The notes under the pieces were generated by a model that was not told where the DNA came from, searched no databases, and worked only from the letters and a program-made list of their open reading frames with translations. Below are positions 39,689 through 51,335 of a stretch of 64,000 nt of DNA, one piece after another (position 1 is the stretch's first letter; every line of letters begins with the position of its first letter). The translations under genes were made by a program, and so were the position numbers. Origin of the DNA: Apus apus (Eukaryota; Chordata; Aves; Apodiformes; Apodidae); contig NC_067296.1 in assembly GCF_020740795.1 (NCBI RefSeq), positions 5,495,001-5,559,000 of the forward strand, read 5' to 3'.

Positions 39689-40944
39689 TATCTGGAAACA
39701 TAACTGCAGAAATTGCTGTTATTTCCGGCCATCCCTGCAGAGCCCAACTCTTTCCTCACCAGATGGACAAGCTTAGAGAATCTCCAGCCCCAGCGAGGCT
39801 CCAGGGGCCCAAGGCTGCCCTCTTTTCATTTACCAGCTTGGATTTTGCTCCCAGCCCCCCAGGCTCACAGCAGGAATCCATCCCACTCCCTGAGCCAGGT
39901 AACGGGGGCAGCTGGACTCAGTGGGACCCTCTCAGGGAGGCACCCAGCCCTGGTTTGCTTTGGGAAACGTGAAGCCTGTGCAGCCCGTGGCTGGAAGGGG
40001 TTGGGAAATGTGTCCCTGCTCTCCTTTGGAAATATGGAACCTCCTCGAGGTCTGCTTTCTCCCCACTGGGGTGTGCAAGGGAGTTTGGGTCAGTTTGCCC
40101 TTCCCGAGGGACAGTATTGCTCCATGTGTCTCCATGACACCTTGGGGACCAGGGGGGAGGGAAGGGATGGGATGGGAGAGCCTACATGGTGATCTGGTGA
40201 TTGGTGTCCAGCAGGAAGGAGAAGGTAGAGAGATGCCCAAGTCTTCAGACTGTACATCCTGATAGAGATGTTGGACCTGGATGAGCCCCATGAGACCAGC
40301 AGCTCCCGCCAGTGTTCAGTTATTCCCCATAACCACACAGCTCCTCACTGTCCCCACAGCCCCAGCACCAAGGTGTCCTGTCCCTTGCCCCTCAGGCTGT
40401 TCCCCAGTCCTGCCCTGGGCTGTAGCACTGCCAGCTCCAGTGCCAGGGCCAGCAGAGCAAGCAAAAATTCCTCAAGTGCAGGAGCAACGAGGGTTTCAGC
40501 CTCAACGTGTGAGGAAAAATACATATATGTTCCATAGGCACAAGAAAGAGGCCTTGAAAACCAGGAGGATGCAAGGATCAATAAATTACAGCTTGGATAA
40601 TATTTTTCACCAACACCAAATAAATCAGGTCTTATTTTCCCCCTATGTCCACAGCTTTAATGGCAGCAACAGTGCCCTTGGTGGTCGTAAAACTCCATCC
40701 TCTTGCCAAAGGGCCTCCCAAACAATTTGTCATTTGGCCTTTGCTTGTTTACTTTAAAATTAGCTGGTCCAGACATTTAATAGCCCAGGAGCTAAGAAAT
40801 CCATCACCCTATCCCAGCTTCCAACTATCTCTGTGTGCACTCAGAGGCTGCATCACAGCATGGTGGGTGGAAGAAGGGTTGGGGAGGGAGCAAGCTGTGG
40901 AGTCAAGGATCACAGGGGATATTTTTCATCTGAGCTTTAAGATC

Positions 40945-41000
40945 ACCTTTCCTATTTCCTTTTCTTTCTTTCTTCCCATCTTTTCTTTCCCCCCTACAGT
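40945..41000. repeat. Polypyrimidine tract
   Basis: An almost unbroken C/T stretch on the plus strand ending in CCCCCCTACAG. It looks like a splice acceptor, but no exon with recognised protein follows. Confidence 0.7.
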
Positions 41001-42189
41001 CATTTCACCTCTCCAGCTGCCATGAGCAATACTCTCCTTCCAGGCGAAGTGAGCAAGTCAGGAGCTGACCCTTTCTCATAGGTGTAAACACAGCCTTGTT
41101 AAAAGGGGATAATTACCGGGGTCTAGTTAACCCTGGTGTAAAATCAAAGTGAACAGAGCCCTGCTGAGACTTCCAGCCATGCAGACCATAACGCCTGGGC
41201 CCTGGGATAACCAGCCAAGGCTTCACTGCTTTGTCAGCTCAGTGCATTCAGTGGAAAGTTAATTTCTCCCTGAAACAGAAACACTGTCTTTTGGGCTGGT
41301 TTCTACCTCCAAGACACAGGATGAGCTGAGGGGTGGGTCCTTTTCCCATCAGAGTCCCTTGCCAGGGTTTTTCTGGCTGCCCCATTGGGAAGGAGCAGGG
41401 GTTTAAGTGCAGGGGGATAGAGGCAGCAGCTCCTGGTTTGACTTGCTGAGCATGATCACCCCCAGAGCCCCTGCACCCTGCAGTGGTCCCTGGGGTCCCA
41501 GCAAAGGCAAACTCAGGGCTGTGCACTGGAGCTGGGAGGTGGCAGCTTGGCTGCCATTGTCCTTATTTCTTGGGAGGAGCTCATGTGCCACCACCAGTAA
41601 ATGATTTGTATATGGTTGGAGGCATCTCATGATAGCAGAGAGGCTGCCCTCACCTACACCCCCACAGTGCCCCACTTCCCTGGATCACAACCAGATTTCA
41701 GGAATGAAGATGCTCAGAAGGCTTTTCTTGAGGGCAGGAAGGTGTGCACAGGGGGTGGGAATGGAGGCCTACCCAGCAGCCTAGCACAGCCCACTCCTGC
41801 ATCCCAAGCCAGGGGAGCTGTGTCCAGGCAAGCTGAGCAGGGGCAGCAGCACCCAAGTGGGGTGCACAGCACCCACTCCTGCTCTGCAAAATCTAGCCAT
41901 CTGAAGGCAGGTATGCAGGAGCAGATGCCCTTCAGGCTCCTCCAGCCCTATTGAGAACGAAACCAGCTCCCTGGTGTTATTTTTTCCTATTTAAGCAGCG
42001 GGGCTAGTCATAGACAGCTCCAGTAATTCAACCTGAAATGCCAAGAACCCTATTTCTGTCTCTGCTCACTCCCCGTGGCCTCAGAGTGAGATGAACTGTC
42101 TGTGTGTGAGTCTGGTTTGTGCCCAAAGCCCGCGGGCTCCGGGCTGCCTGCAGACAGCACAGGAGAGAGGGGCTGAAAGCATTTTGATT

Positions 42190-42590
42190 GCTTCCAGGAT
42201 TACTACCCAGAATGTTTATTCCTCCAGCAAGGCAGACTTCATAACTCAGGGACTCCTGACAATGTATATATATTGAAATCTTATAAGAGTAATGACCATA
42301 TCCAATGATATTTTGTTCTCCTCTTGCCAATATAAACAACTCTCTGGACTTACTGAATTGCATTGGGTCATCCTGAATAATTAGGCTCGCATGTTCCATT
42401 TATTACCTTGAAAATCCTTTCTCATTGTATTTTTTATATATATATGTATCTCTAAATGTAATATGTTTCAATGAAAACCAGATACAGCTCTGAAGGAATT
42501 TGAAATATGAGGCTGAGAGTAAAAGAAGCGGCAAAAAGGTCCTTTGCTAATAGGAAAAGCCAAACCATCCGGGGCTGAGGAAATCAGGGA
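42190..42590. promoter_or_regulatory. Large AT-rich island, candidate conserved element
   Basis: About 400 bp of clearly AT-rich, non-repetitive sequence within GC-rich DNA, with TGTATATATATTG, CCAATGATATT, GAATAATTAGG and a TATATATATATG run near 42437. Such islands in avian microchromosomal deserts are often conserved enhancers, but this is inference from composition only. Confidence 0.4.
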
Positions 42591-43728
42591 AGGTCAGGTG
42601 TGAGCTGCTGCACGGGGCTGGGATCAGGCTGCATCTCTGCAGTCTGGTGTGTGAGGAATTCCAGTCAGTAACTGGTGAGGCTGTTCATCCTGGCAGGAGG
42701 CAGGGAGGAGAGGGGTGGGATCCCAGCAGCTGGATCTGCTTTGATGTCCCCTTCAGCGCTGAGGTCTCTCTTCAGACCATCAGTGGGGTCAGGCAGCACG
42801 AGTGCAGAGAGCATCTCCAGACCTTTTTGAGGGCCTTTGTTCAGGCCCCAGAAGGTCTCCCATGGCATCAGCAGGCAAGAAGCTGCCAGCACCCAGAGAG
42901 GATGAAACTGCTGTGGGGTGAGGCAGGCCCGCTGGCTGCTCCTCCTGTGGGGATACAGGCACAGGGAGTGTTGCCTGTAGAAAATAAAAACACCTTCCCT
43001 GGAGCCCTGTCTGAGAGAGGAAAATGCTAGACATGGACATGCTCAGGACATGCTACCAGCAGTGATTTGTGGTGGCTGAAAATCACCATCCCATGAAATA
43101 AGAGACTTCATCATCAGCAACCATTAACCAGGATGTTCCCTGACATTGATGGATTCATGGTGGGGTTTTGGATGATCTGATAGAGCAGTGACACTGACCC
43201 CAGCATTTCACTGACAATGTTTGTGATAATGTACAGCTTGAACTAGGCACAGCAGCAACCCTTGGGGTCTGGAGCCAAAGATAATCCTCATCAAAACCCC
43301 CTCTCCCCCTCTCCTGAAATGCTGGACACCCAAGCCAGGTGTCTCTGCAGGGATTCCCAGCCCCAGCCTGCCAGGGATACACCACAGGATGCAGTGCATC
43401 ACGGCTTGTCTGTGCAGGAAAGGCAAAATTATGTGGTCCTTCAGTGCAAAAAATGCCTTTTGCAGCTGTGCTCCCACTATTCTTTCTTGCTAAATAGCAT
43501 TCCTCAGCAAAATTAAGAGGCTGTTGGTCTTAGTGGCAGGTCTGTGGCTAGTTCGGTTTGTTCTTTCAGTAAGGACAAGGAGGAGAAGTGTGAAGGTGGA
43601 GCAGACAAACCTATCTTGTGTCTGAGCTCATGCCTTTGCCATCTTCCTCCTCAAGGACTGTCCAAGAAACCCTCCAAATGGGAACTAGAAAGGACAACCT
43701 GACCCCTGATCTGCAAGGGTGAGCAATG
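42591..43728. other. Intergenic, no gene recognised
   Basis: Mixed sequence without repeats or exon-like frames. Confidence 0.4.
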
Positions 43729-43986
43729 TCATGGGGCATTGTCCTCCAGCAAGACATCACCCAAAGCCACCTTGAAGACATTGAGAATCAGGACGTGGCC
43801 ACCCTTGAGGTTCCTGGTGGGGCAGACCCAGCTGCAGGGCAGTGGAAGCACCCAGGGGGGATATTCCAGGCGGATCCTGTGTGGGAAGCTGGGAGCAGCC
43901 CTGCCAGCTCTCCCCATGATTCTGGCCAGCGCTGTCGAGTCCTTCACTTGCATGAGCACCGAGAGGAAAAACAAAATGACATTCAT
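43729..43986 (-). other. Unsupported 85-codon ORF with signal-peptide-like start
   Basis: This minus-strand frame begins MNVILFFLSVLMQVKDSTA, a hydrophobic segment with a plausible signal-peptidase site, and ends at a TGA after 85 codons. An upstream in-frame ATG at 44040 adds 18 residues. No family is recognised and no promoter or polyadenylation signal is seen. It may well be chance and is recorded so it can be tested. Confidence 0.12.
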
Positions 43987-44514
43987 TAGATGTTTTAAGG
44001 AGTGTTCAGGCATGTAATCCTCCTGGAATGAGGCAGCCATAACAAGTTACTGTAGTTATTGATGGTCATGTCAGTTAGCCTTTTCCCAGGATTAATCACC
44101 ATCCTGCTCATGCCCTACAGGATGTTTTTATCTGTGTTTTCTCCCAGTGCTGCAGCGTGCAAAGCTGGCTGGGCTGACCAGTGTGGCTTCCAAATCTGGG
44201 AGGCAGGATGGCTCCCTGTGCTTAGATCCTAAATATTTAACAGTTTGGAAGAGCTCGGCATTCAGAGGCACTGCTGGGGCAGAGCTGCAGCATTTCAAGG
44301 TTTCACCATGGGAAGTCTGAATTCAACTGTCTCCTTAGTGAGGTCTAATGAGCTGAATGATGGTGATTTCCTCAAGGCAGTTTGCAGCCTGCAGGAAGGA
44401 TTCATCCCCAGGAGACGTCTTGCTTTGGAGGCCACTGCCACTGCAGGTGCATCTAACACATCATCCAGAGAGGATGGTGCAGAGTCAAGGCAGAGCTCCT
44501 CATACCCAAGAAGG

Positions 44515-44740
44515 TCACAGAATCATAGAATCACAAAATTCTTTTCTCCAGGTTGGAAAGGACCCCAAGGATCATCTAGTCCAACCCTTCTAGCTAATAA
44601 CACAGTTTAAATGACAGCCCAGCCCCCTGTCAAGCTGAGTCTTAAACCTGTCTAATGTAGGGGAATCCACCACTTCCCTTGGGAAATTATTCCAATGTCT
44701 AACTGTTCTCATGGTGAAAAATGAATTTAGTTTTATTTAT
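44515..44740 (-). mobile_element. CR1 LINE 3' end (about 225 bp)
   Basis: Begins with the inverted CR1 terminal octamers (CATAGAATCACAAAATT), then GGTTGGAAAGGACC, CATCTAGTCCAACCC, and ends near GGTGAAAAATGAATTTAG. The octamers at the low-coordinate end put the element on the minus strand. It is 5'-truncated like most copies and shows clear divergence. Confidence 0.8.
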
Positions 44741-46630
44741 ACCTTTCTATCAGATGGCAAACAAGGTATACCATTAACTAAAACACCAGAAAGTGATCAT
44801 GTTTTTGCTCTGTTCTGAATAAAAGGGGGACCCAGGGTGGGGGGGTGACAGGACAGACCTGCCCAGTCTGTTTTTCCAGAGGTTTCCAAGGAGCTGATTA
44901 ACTTCCTCCCTAAACATGGGACCGAGTCAAACTAGGTTTGGTTGGGCAAGTGTGGGGGCTGCTTCATTGCAGCCCTGCACAGGGAAACCTTCCACAATCA
45001 CATCCCAGGAGGAGAAACTGGTGGGGGAGAGGTGGCCCAAAGCTATGGGAGGTGCAACAGCTTGAGCACGCTCTGCTCAGCTCCTGGCATGCTCAGCTCC
45101 AACGGGGAAGGTCTCCTCCTCAGTGCCTGGGGACACAAGGTGTTCCACAGCCACCTTGGCCCCGGGATCTGCAGAAACAAATATGCCATAGGGCAGCTTT
45201 GCTCTGCCACCCCTGGATCTTCCCTGCTCTGCCTTGCATGCTGCTTAGGAAGGAGAAGGAGAGCCAAGCCCCTCTTCTCCCAAGCCAAGGTCCACCTCGT
45301 CCACTCCAGCTTTTCTGTCCATCTCCAAGAACCGACGCCTGTTACTGCAGCGATGGGGTAAATTAAACTTTTTGTCAGCATCATTTCCTCTGGTTCAGCT
45401 AGGTGGGAAACTCTGCATTTTACAGCCCCTTGGCTTCTCAGCCAAAAGGAAAAAAATGAAAAAAAATGAAAAAAGAAAAAAAAAGAGGGGAAAAATGCCC
45501 TTTAAATAGAACTTTCCATGCTGGAAGTACCTCTGGAAACACAGCGGAGGGGGAGGCAGCGGCACAAGCAATAGGTGCAGGCACAGCGGGGTGTGGGGAA
45601 CGGATGGGGACACAGACACTGGACAAGCTCCTCCATCTGCCTCCTGGCACATCCACAAGCTCCTTCTCCAGCCATTGGCTTGCCTTTCCCTGCCAATGCT
45701 CTGCCCTCACTGGGCAAGACTGAATCCCAAGCTCTTGCCCTGCTCAGAGGACCCCAAGGAGCCGTGCTGGTTCCTTGGCATCTCCAGGGCATGTGTCAAC
45801 CCAGTGCCCTCCAGATGCAGGGTGCTTCATCATCACCTCCAAAGTCTGGGAAACACTTGTCATGTCCCAGCAGAGCCCCTTTCTGCTCTCCTGTTTCTAA
45901 TTTTGCCCAGCTTCTGGGTGCACCCCTCCCCACCCTAGGTTAACCTCTCCATCTACTTTGCTTTTTCCCCAAATTTGGTTAACAGGAGAACTCCTAGGCT
46001 TATTTTTGCAGTCAGAAAAGCTGGTGGGAATACAGGCTGCCTAAAGCAGGGAAAGAGAAACAAGATACTTGGCTCCTTTTTCCAGCTTCCTGGCCCCTGA
46101 TAAAAGCCATGCTCACCAGAGGAGACCACCAACCAGGCCTTTAAAGTCCAGGCACAACTGGGAGTTCACATTCAGCTAATGGTGCTGTGGATGCAGACTG
46201 CCCTTCCCCTGCTGGGCTGGGAGCCACAAGCCACGCAGGGCAAGAAGACCCAGGTAAGTCTGAGCACACCCCAGGCACGGCAAGACCATGTCCCTATTGT
46301 CCCCAGTGGCTGGGGACTTTTGCTCCAGTGTGCCACTGTCACCAGCTTCTGGTTACATGGAGGAAAAGCATGGTTAGGCATGGCAGGGGATTGGTTTTCA
46401 GAGCTTTTCACAGCGTGAAGCTGCAGATGTGGGCATGCCCTCAGCTAAAATGCAGCTGTCTGGGGGAAGAGCTCAACTCAATCTCCTCTGATGAGGACAC
46501 AACCCATGAGAGACAGGAATGAGGAAGGATCTCTCTGAATCTGGGAGGATGCCCAAGGACATGGACGCACTGTACACTGCAAAGCTCGCAGCTGGGCAGG
46601 TTTTGCATCACTCCAACATAGGCTGATTTG
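44741..46630. other. Intergenic, no gene recognised
   Basis: Contains an A-rich stretch at 45448-45496 (AAAAAATG units). No exon-like frame. Confidence 0.45.
45448..45496. repeat. A-rich simple repeat
   Basis: GAAAAAAATGAAAAAAATGAAAA-type units on the plus strand, running into AAAAAAAGAGGGG. Confidence 0.75.
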
Positions 46631-46639
46631 AAGCAAAAG

Positions 46640-46800
46640 CTGCTCCACAGACCTTACTGTTTCATTGTTCGAGTAATTTGCATTTATTTGATACTCTTTT
46701 CTGCCAATTTTTCCCCTTCTGTGTTATCTCCAGGGATCGTTATTTCATCCTGTAATGATTTATCTGTCTTGCTTAGCTGTGACTTGGCATTCAGCACCGG
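46640..46800. promoter_or_regulatory. Candidate conserved non-coding element with octamer site
   Basis: An AT-rich island containing ATTTGCAT (POU octamer) at about 46677-46684, a SOX-like CATTGTTC just before it, and TAATGATTTATC. Adjacent SOX and POU motifs are typical of developmental enhancers. Conservation is not testable here. Confidence 0.38.
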
Positions 46801-47459
46801 TGCTGTTTCTTTGCCTGGATGGGATCGACTGTGACCCAGTGTCCTGGTCACCAGGACACCCAGGCTGGTAGGAAGGCTGGGATAAGCCACTGGGATGCCC
46901 TCGTGCCTTGGAAAATGGGAGCAGACCTGAGAGGCTGGAGACCTAGGGAAAGAGTTACACTATTTCTCCTGTTTTATTCCTAAAAAGAGCTACACGTGCT
47001 GGAGATGTGCTGGCTGGCTCCAGCCACTGCTGCTGAGCTGCAGATCAAGAGATGAAATGTGTTATGGAGCACAGACACCAGGCAGCCCTGCCTGTGCTGG
47101 GGGGTTTGCTGACCCCCTGCTCTCCTGGACCCCCATGTGCAAAGCCTGAACATTTGGTTTCCATCATGCCCTGCACAGGTGAGAGTCAAAGGCTCAGACA
47201 GCAGTGGAGGACGAGAGCAACAGTGGTCCAAGCTCAGCTGTGTGAGCTGTGTGAGCTCGAGCCCTCTGTCTGAGCTCATCTCCACGGAAAACGTGGGGAG
47301 GCCGCATCCAGTTTGGATTCATCATGCGGAGCAGCTTGGCAGGTCCAAAAGCCCCTGTGGGGCCCTTTGCAAGCTTTAACCAGTGGATGAAACCAGCCCA
47401 GCCATCGCTCTCACTGCTGGGATGTGGATTTTTGCATCCCAAGGCTGCCCAGAGGAGTG

Positions 47460-47845
47460 GAAAAAGCGAGGTCTGTCCCTTTAAATCCAAAATGACGAGT
47501 GTATTTCTGGAGGCTCTGGAAAAGAAGTCAAGACTGTTGGCTTCTGCGTCACCAGCACCGGCCATTGATTCCCTGGAAATGTTTCATATTTGGCCAAACT
47601 GGCTGTTGACGGAATAGTTTCTGATTTAACACTCTCGGCTGCAGCCGGGACCCAGCTGGGTCTTGTTAGCTCCAGAGAAACCGGCCTTCCCGTTGGCTGC
47701 TGCAGGAAAACTGACAGCACAGCCCCCTCCTCCTTGGGCCCAAGTAGACATTTCAGCTTCTCTGCTGAGATTTGCACAGGAACCCTTATTGTAACGTCTC
47801 TCTTATGGTCGTTCTTACCGAACTTTTGCTTTCGTGACAATCACG
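47460..47845. promoter_or_regulatory. Candidate conserved non-coding element
   Basis: Contains TGCGTCACC (CRE-like), CATATTTGGCCAAACTGG, a CTTATTGTAACG stretch and CTTTCGTGACAATCACG. CpGs are retained outside a CpG island, which sometimes marks constraint. Confidence 0.3.
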
Positions 47846-48940
47846 GCTGCGTGATGGCCAGTCCCAAGCTGCTCTCTCCCCCCACCTCCAGCCCAGGTCT
47901 CTGAGGGGAGCAGATGTGGGTGTCCTCAGGAGCACCCAGCCCTGCACCAACCCCTTCCCCATGTGCTCCTGTGAGACCCCATGTGCTGGAGAGGGTCCTT
48001 CCCATTCCTCCTTCCCTCTCACCCTCCCACCCCAGCTTCTCATCCTCTGCCCTTCTCGCTCGCTCGCTCTCTCTCTCTTTAGACTGCATTCAAAATTCAG
48101 CACAAAAGCTCTTACAGCTCCCCGGGCTGTGACCCAAACAGTAAAGAATGTTTATATGCTGGTTGCCTTCCATTTCTGTGTATGAATATCGCACACACAC
48201 TCACACACAGCGTTTCTGGTGCCTCCACGGGCTGCTGGCCAAGGGAGCCCAGCCAAAGCAAAGGCATCTGGGCCCTTCTGGAGAAAGCAGGAAAAGAAGG
48301 AGGAAAGACCAAGTACAAAAGCAAGAAGGATTTGGAGGCAAGCAGTTCCTCCAGCCTGTGTCCCTCTGCCCACGGCGGGTGGGATCAGGGAGTCCTGCAG
48401 AATGGGGGGTTTGCCGGGCTGTGCCTTTCCCTGCAAGTCTCCCTGTGTCCCTTGTCACCCCCCTGGGTTTGCCCGTGGGACTCAGGCAGGTGATGGGGGC
48501 TCAGTGTGGGCCGCAGACACATGGAAGAGCAGACAGATATGCAGAAACTGGGGATCTGGCTTTGGACAAGGTGCAACATGCTGCTGGAGCCCCTCTCGTT
48601 TCTTCCAGGGCGCACCCTGGGTGCTGGGGCAGCACAGGGGCAAATCTACACAGCCAGTGGCTGGGCAGGGTCAGCTCCTCAGCTGAGCTCATCCTGCTCT
48701 TCTCCCATGTCCCAAAACCAGGTCCATGTGCACATGGCTTCACCAGCACCTGCAGGCTGTGATTTAGGGACGAGGAGCCTTGCTTATCCACACGGGGAAG
48801 GTGCTGACCCCACCGATCGCTGCTGTGGGGTCAAGGGCTGCTGGGCTCCCCCAGCCTGGTCCCTCACCCGTCTGAGGGACACAGCTTGTCCTCCACCCCT
48901 GTGAAGGGGAAACCTTGCCTAGTGCCAGTGAAGCTGCTGC
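47846..48940. other. Intergenic, no gene recognised
   Basis: Holds a short CT/CG simple stretch around 48056-48080 and a CA-rich patch near 48190. No exon-like frame. Confidence 0.45.
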
Positions 48941-48944
48941 TGGG

Positions 48945-49330
48945 TGCTCTTTTAACCTGAGCAATCTGATGGGCACTGAATTTCCTTCTCATCTTCCAGA
49001 AAAACGACCCCCCGGAGGTCTCGGCAGGGGTTAACTCTGTGCAAAGTAGTCACGCAATGGGGAGGGCTTGTTCCAAGCACCAAATAACTTGCAGAAGTAA
49101 TGCATTTGTTCCTAATTAGGATAATTGCCCCATCACTTTTCTCTGTGGCATTGGCCAACCTAACTCAAAAAATGTCTGAAAACACCAGCTAAAGTATGAC
49201 CAATTTTAGGAGCCGAGTAATATATTGCCTTGGTTAGTCCTGAAGCATGAATTGGCTGGGAGTCCTCCTTCGTATTGCATTTCCAGGGAGTATAAGGAAC
49301 CCATTGTGTAATTAGTGGTAGGGTTTTCAC
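48945..49330. promoter_or_regulatory. Candidate conserved element with homeodomain palindrome
   Basis: An AT-rich island with several ATTA cores, a perfect 12-bp palindrome TCCTAATTAGGA at 49110-49121, then ATAATTG, AGTAATATATTGCC and GTAATTAGTGG. The density of TAATTA-type cores suggests homeodomain binding. Confidence 0.42.
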
Positions 49331-51190
49331 CACGCTGGGGGTGTGCAGCCTTCACTGTGCTCTGCCCTCCTGTCCCATGCTACTGCACCTCCTGGGACCC
49401 TCAGGTTGTGGATGTCAGCAGGTGGGGAGGTTATAAAGCATCCGGCAGGACACCAGTTTTCCCCACCTTGGGCTAAGCCCATGTTTGACCACACTGCCTT
49501 CTCTTCCCCTTGTGCATCTCCCTCCTACCATGCATGTCAAGGCCATACCTGGGGTTGGAGTGTCTCAAGGCAAAGCCTTGGGGGTAACATCTTCTCCCTG
49601 TCACGCACCATCATGCCCAGCACAGGCAACTTGCAGAGGTGGATGCCCTGACTTCCCTGAACATCCCTTTCGTGCTCACCTTTCCACATCTGTTCACCCC
49701 CTCTGAATGCCACGTGAGGCTTCTTTTCCCCCGGGGGTGCTGACATCCAAAGGTATTTGGAGAAATCCGTTTGCACTGTAAAAATAACTAATGGTTAAGC
49801 CTGGAAGTTAATTCAGCCTCCTCTGTGTCTCACCCCTGCCAATTCGGGAGCCAGCCAGAAAACAAGCAAAGAGCACTTTCCTTCTCCTGGCTGTTTGTTG
49901 TCAGCCCAATGTGTTTACCTCTCACATCTCATCTTGGAATGTTTTCCCCCCTTGTGACTTTGGGAAGCTTTTGGAGGGATGGGGCATTGCCGCCTTGGTT
50001 AAGCAGCCCTGGAGATGCCTCAGCTCTCTGCAGAGACCCTGTTTTGGAAAGGGGTGTCCTGCAAAGGGGGTGGGCTGGAGGTGTCAGACGTCTGGTGGCC
50101 CAGTGTAGGTGGGTCTGGGGGCTGTGCTGCACCCATGAGGCGGGCATGGCTGGTGTCATGGCACCAGGGGGGATTCCTCCTGCTCCCTTTTCCTGAGGAG
50201 CAGATTTAGGGACTGTCCCCTCTCTCCCACCACTGTCCTCCCACAGAGGGAGGGTTAACAGCCGAAACACTGGCCAGAACAGGAAAAGAAACTAAGAGAG
50301 GACTTTCTGTTTGCCAGGATAACCATTCAGAGCAGCTAGCTGGCCCGTCTGCAGCCCTGCTCTGCTGAAGGCAGACATTTCCCCTCTACATGCATTTTCC
50401 ACCTAACCTCCACATTTCACACGGACGTGCTGGGGCAGGGGGGTGACTCAGGCTGAAATGTTCATTCGTTTCCCCAGGCCAGCTTCATTCCCACACCTCC
50501 CTCCCACTGTCCCCTGGGCTGGGGGTGCCTTTGCCCCTGCTCTGCCCTGCCCTTCCCTCTCTCACCCCTCCATGGGGACTTGGTGCCATGGCAGTGCGGG
50601 GCAGACACCTCTGATAAACACCATCACTCTGGCACTGCTGGCTGTGCACACGTAGGGCTGCTTCAGAGGAAGAAAGAAAGCAAAACAAATAAATACACTG
50701 AAAAATAAGAGTCCGTTTCTCTTACAAAACCATGAACACCTCACTGGTGTGGGAGCAGCTGGCTTTCTGATGGGCCCTGTGGCTGGGGCAGGCTGCACGT
50801 GCAGGGCAGAGCCAGCAGCTCACCACACTGCTCTGCAAATGGGCAGCAGAAAATCAAAATTTTCTGAGACAAAATTGTCTGAGACAAGCCCGTGGCCACA
50901 GTGCAAAGCAAAACCAGCTCCCCAGGAGTCTTGTGGCAGATAAACTCAAGCACAAGACAGGATGTGAACCTGAGAGCCCAGAGCAGCTTTTTCCCCCTGG
51001 ACTTCCCAGGCTCCAGCTGAGCTGTGGTTTTGTCCCACTAGTCTTTGTTTATTTTTTGACACGAGGGAGGTTCAAACTGAGACAGAGCAAACCCAAAGGG
51101 AATTTCCCTCACTGCAGTCCTTCCTGAGCTGCTTCAGAAATCCCTGCCTGGGAGGTCACTGATGCTGGGGCAGGACCTGATCTTGCTGCT
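49331..51190. other. Intergenic, no gene recognised
   Basis: Mixed sequence. No splice-supported exon or repeat is recognised. Confidence 0.45.
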
Positions 51191-51335
51191 CATAGAATCC
51201 TAGACTGGTTTGGGTCGGAAGGGACCTCAAAGAGCATCTAGTTCCAACCCCCTGCATGAGCAGGGACACCTCCCACTAGACCAGGTTGCTCAGAGCCCCA
51301 TCCAACCTGGCCCTTGAACACTTTTCAGGAGGAGA
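51191..51335 (-). mobile_element. CR1 LINE 3' end (about 140 bp)
   Basis: CATAGAATCCTAGACTGG, GGTCGGAAGGGACCTC, CATCTAGTTCCAACCCC, CCACTAGACCAGGTTGCTCA and CCATCCAACCTGGCCCTTGA follow the avian CR1 3' region closely, in antisense on the plus strand. It is better preserved than the 44515 copy and so probably younger. Confidence 0.88.

Larger units (their letters stand above)
38146..41070. other. Intergenic, no gene recognised
   Basis: Contains a T11/A14 snapback pair at 39634-39688 and a pyrimidine tract at 40945-41000. No coding exon is supported. Confidence 0.45.

Noticed and set aside
46628..46834. 68-codon frame with hydrophobic segment
   Set aside because: It overlaps an AT-rich candidate enhancer and shows no protein-like features beyond chance Leu/Ile/Phe codons.
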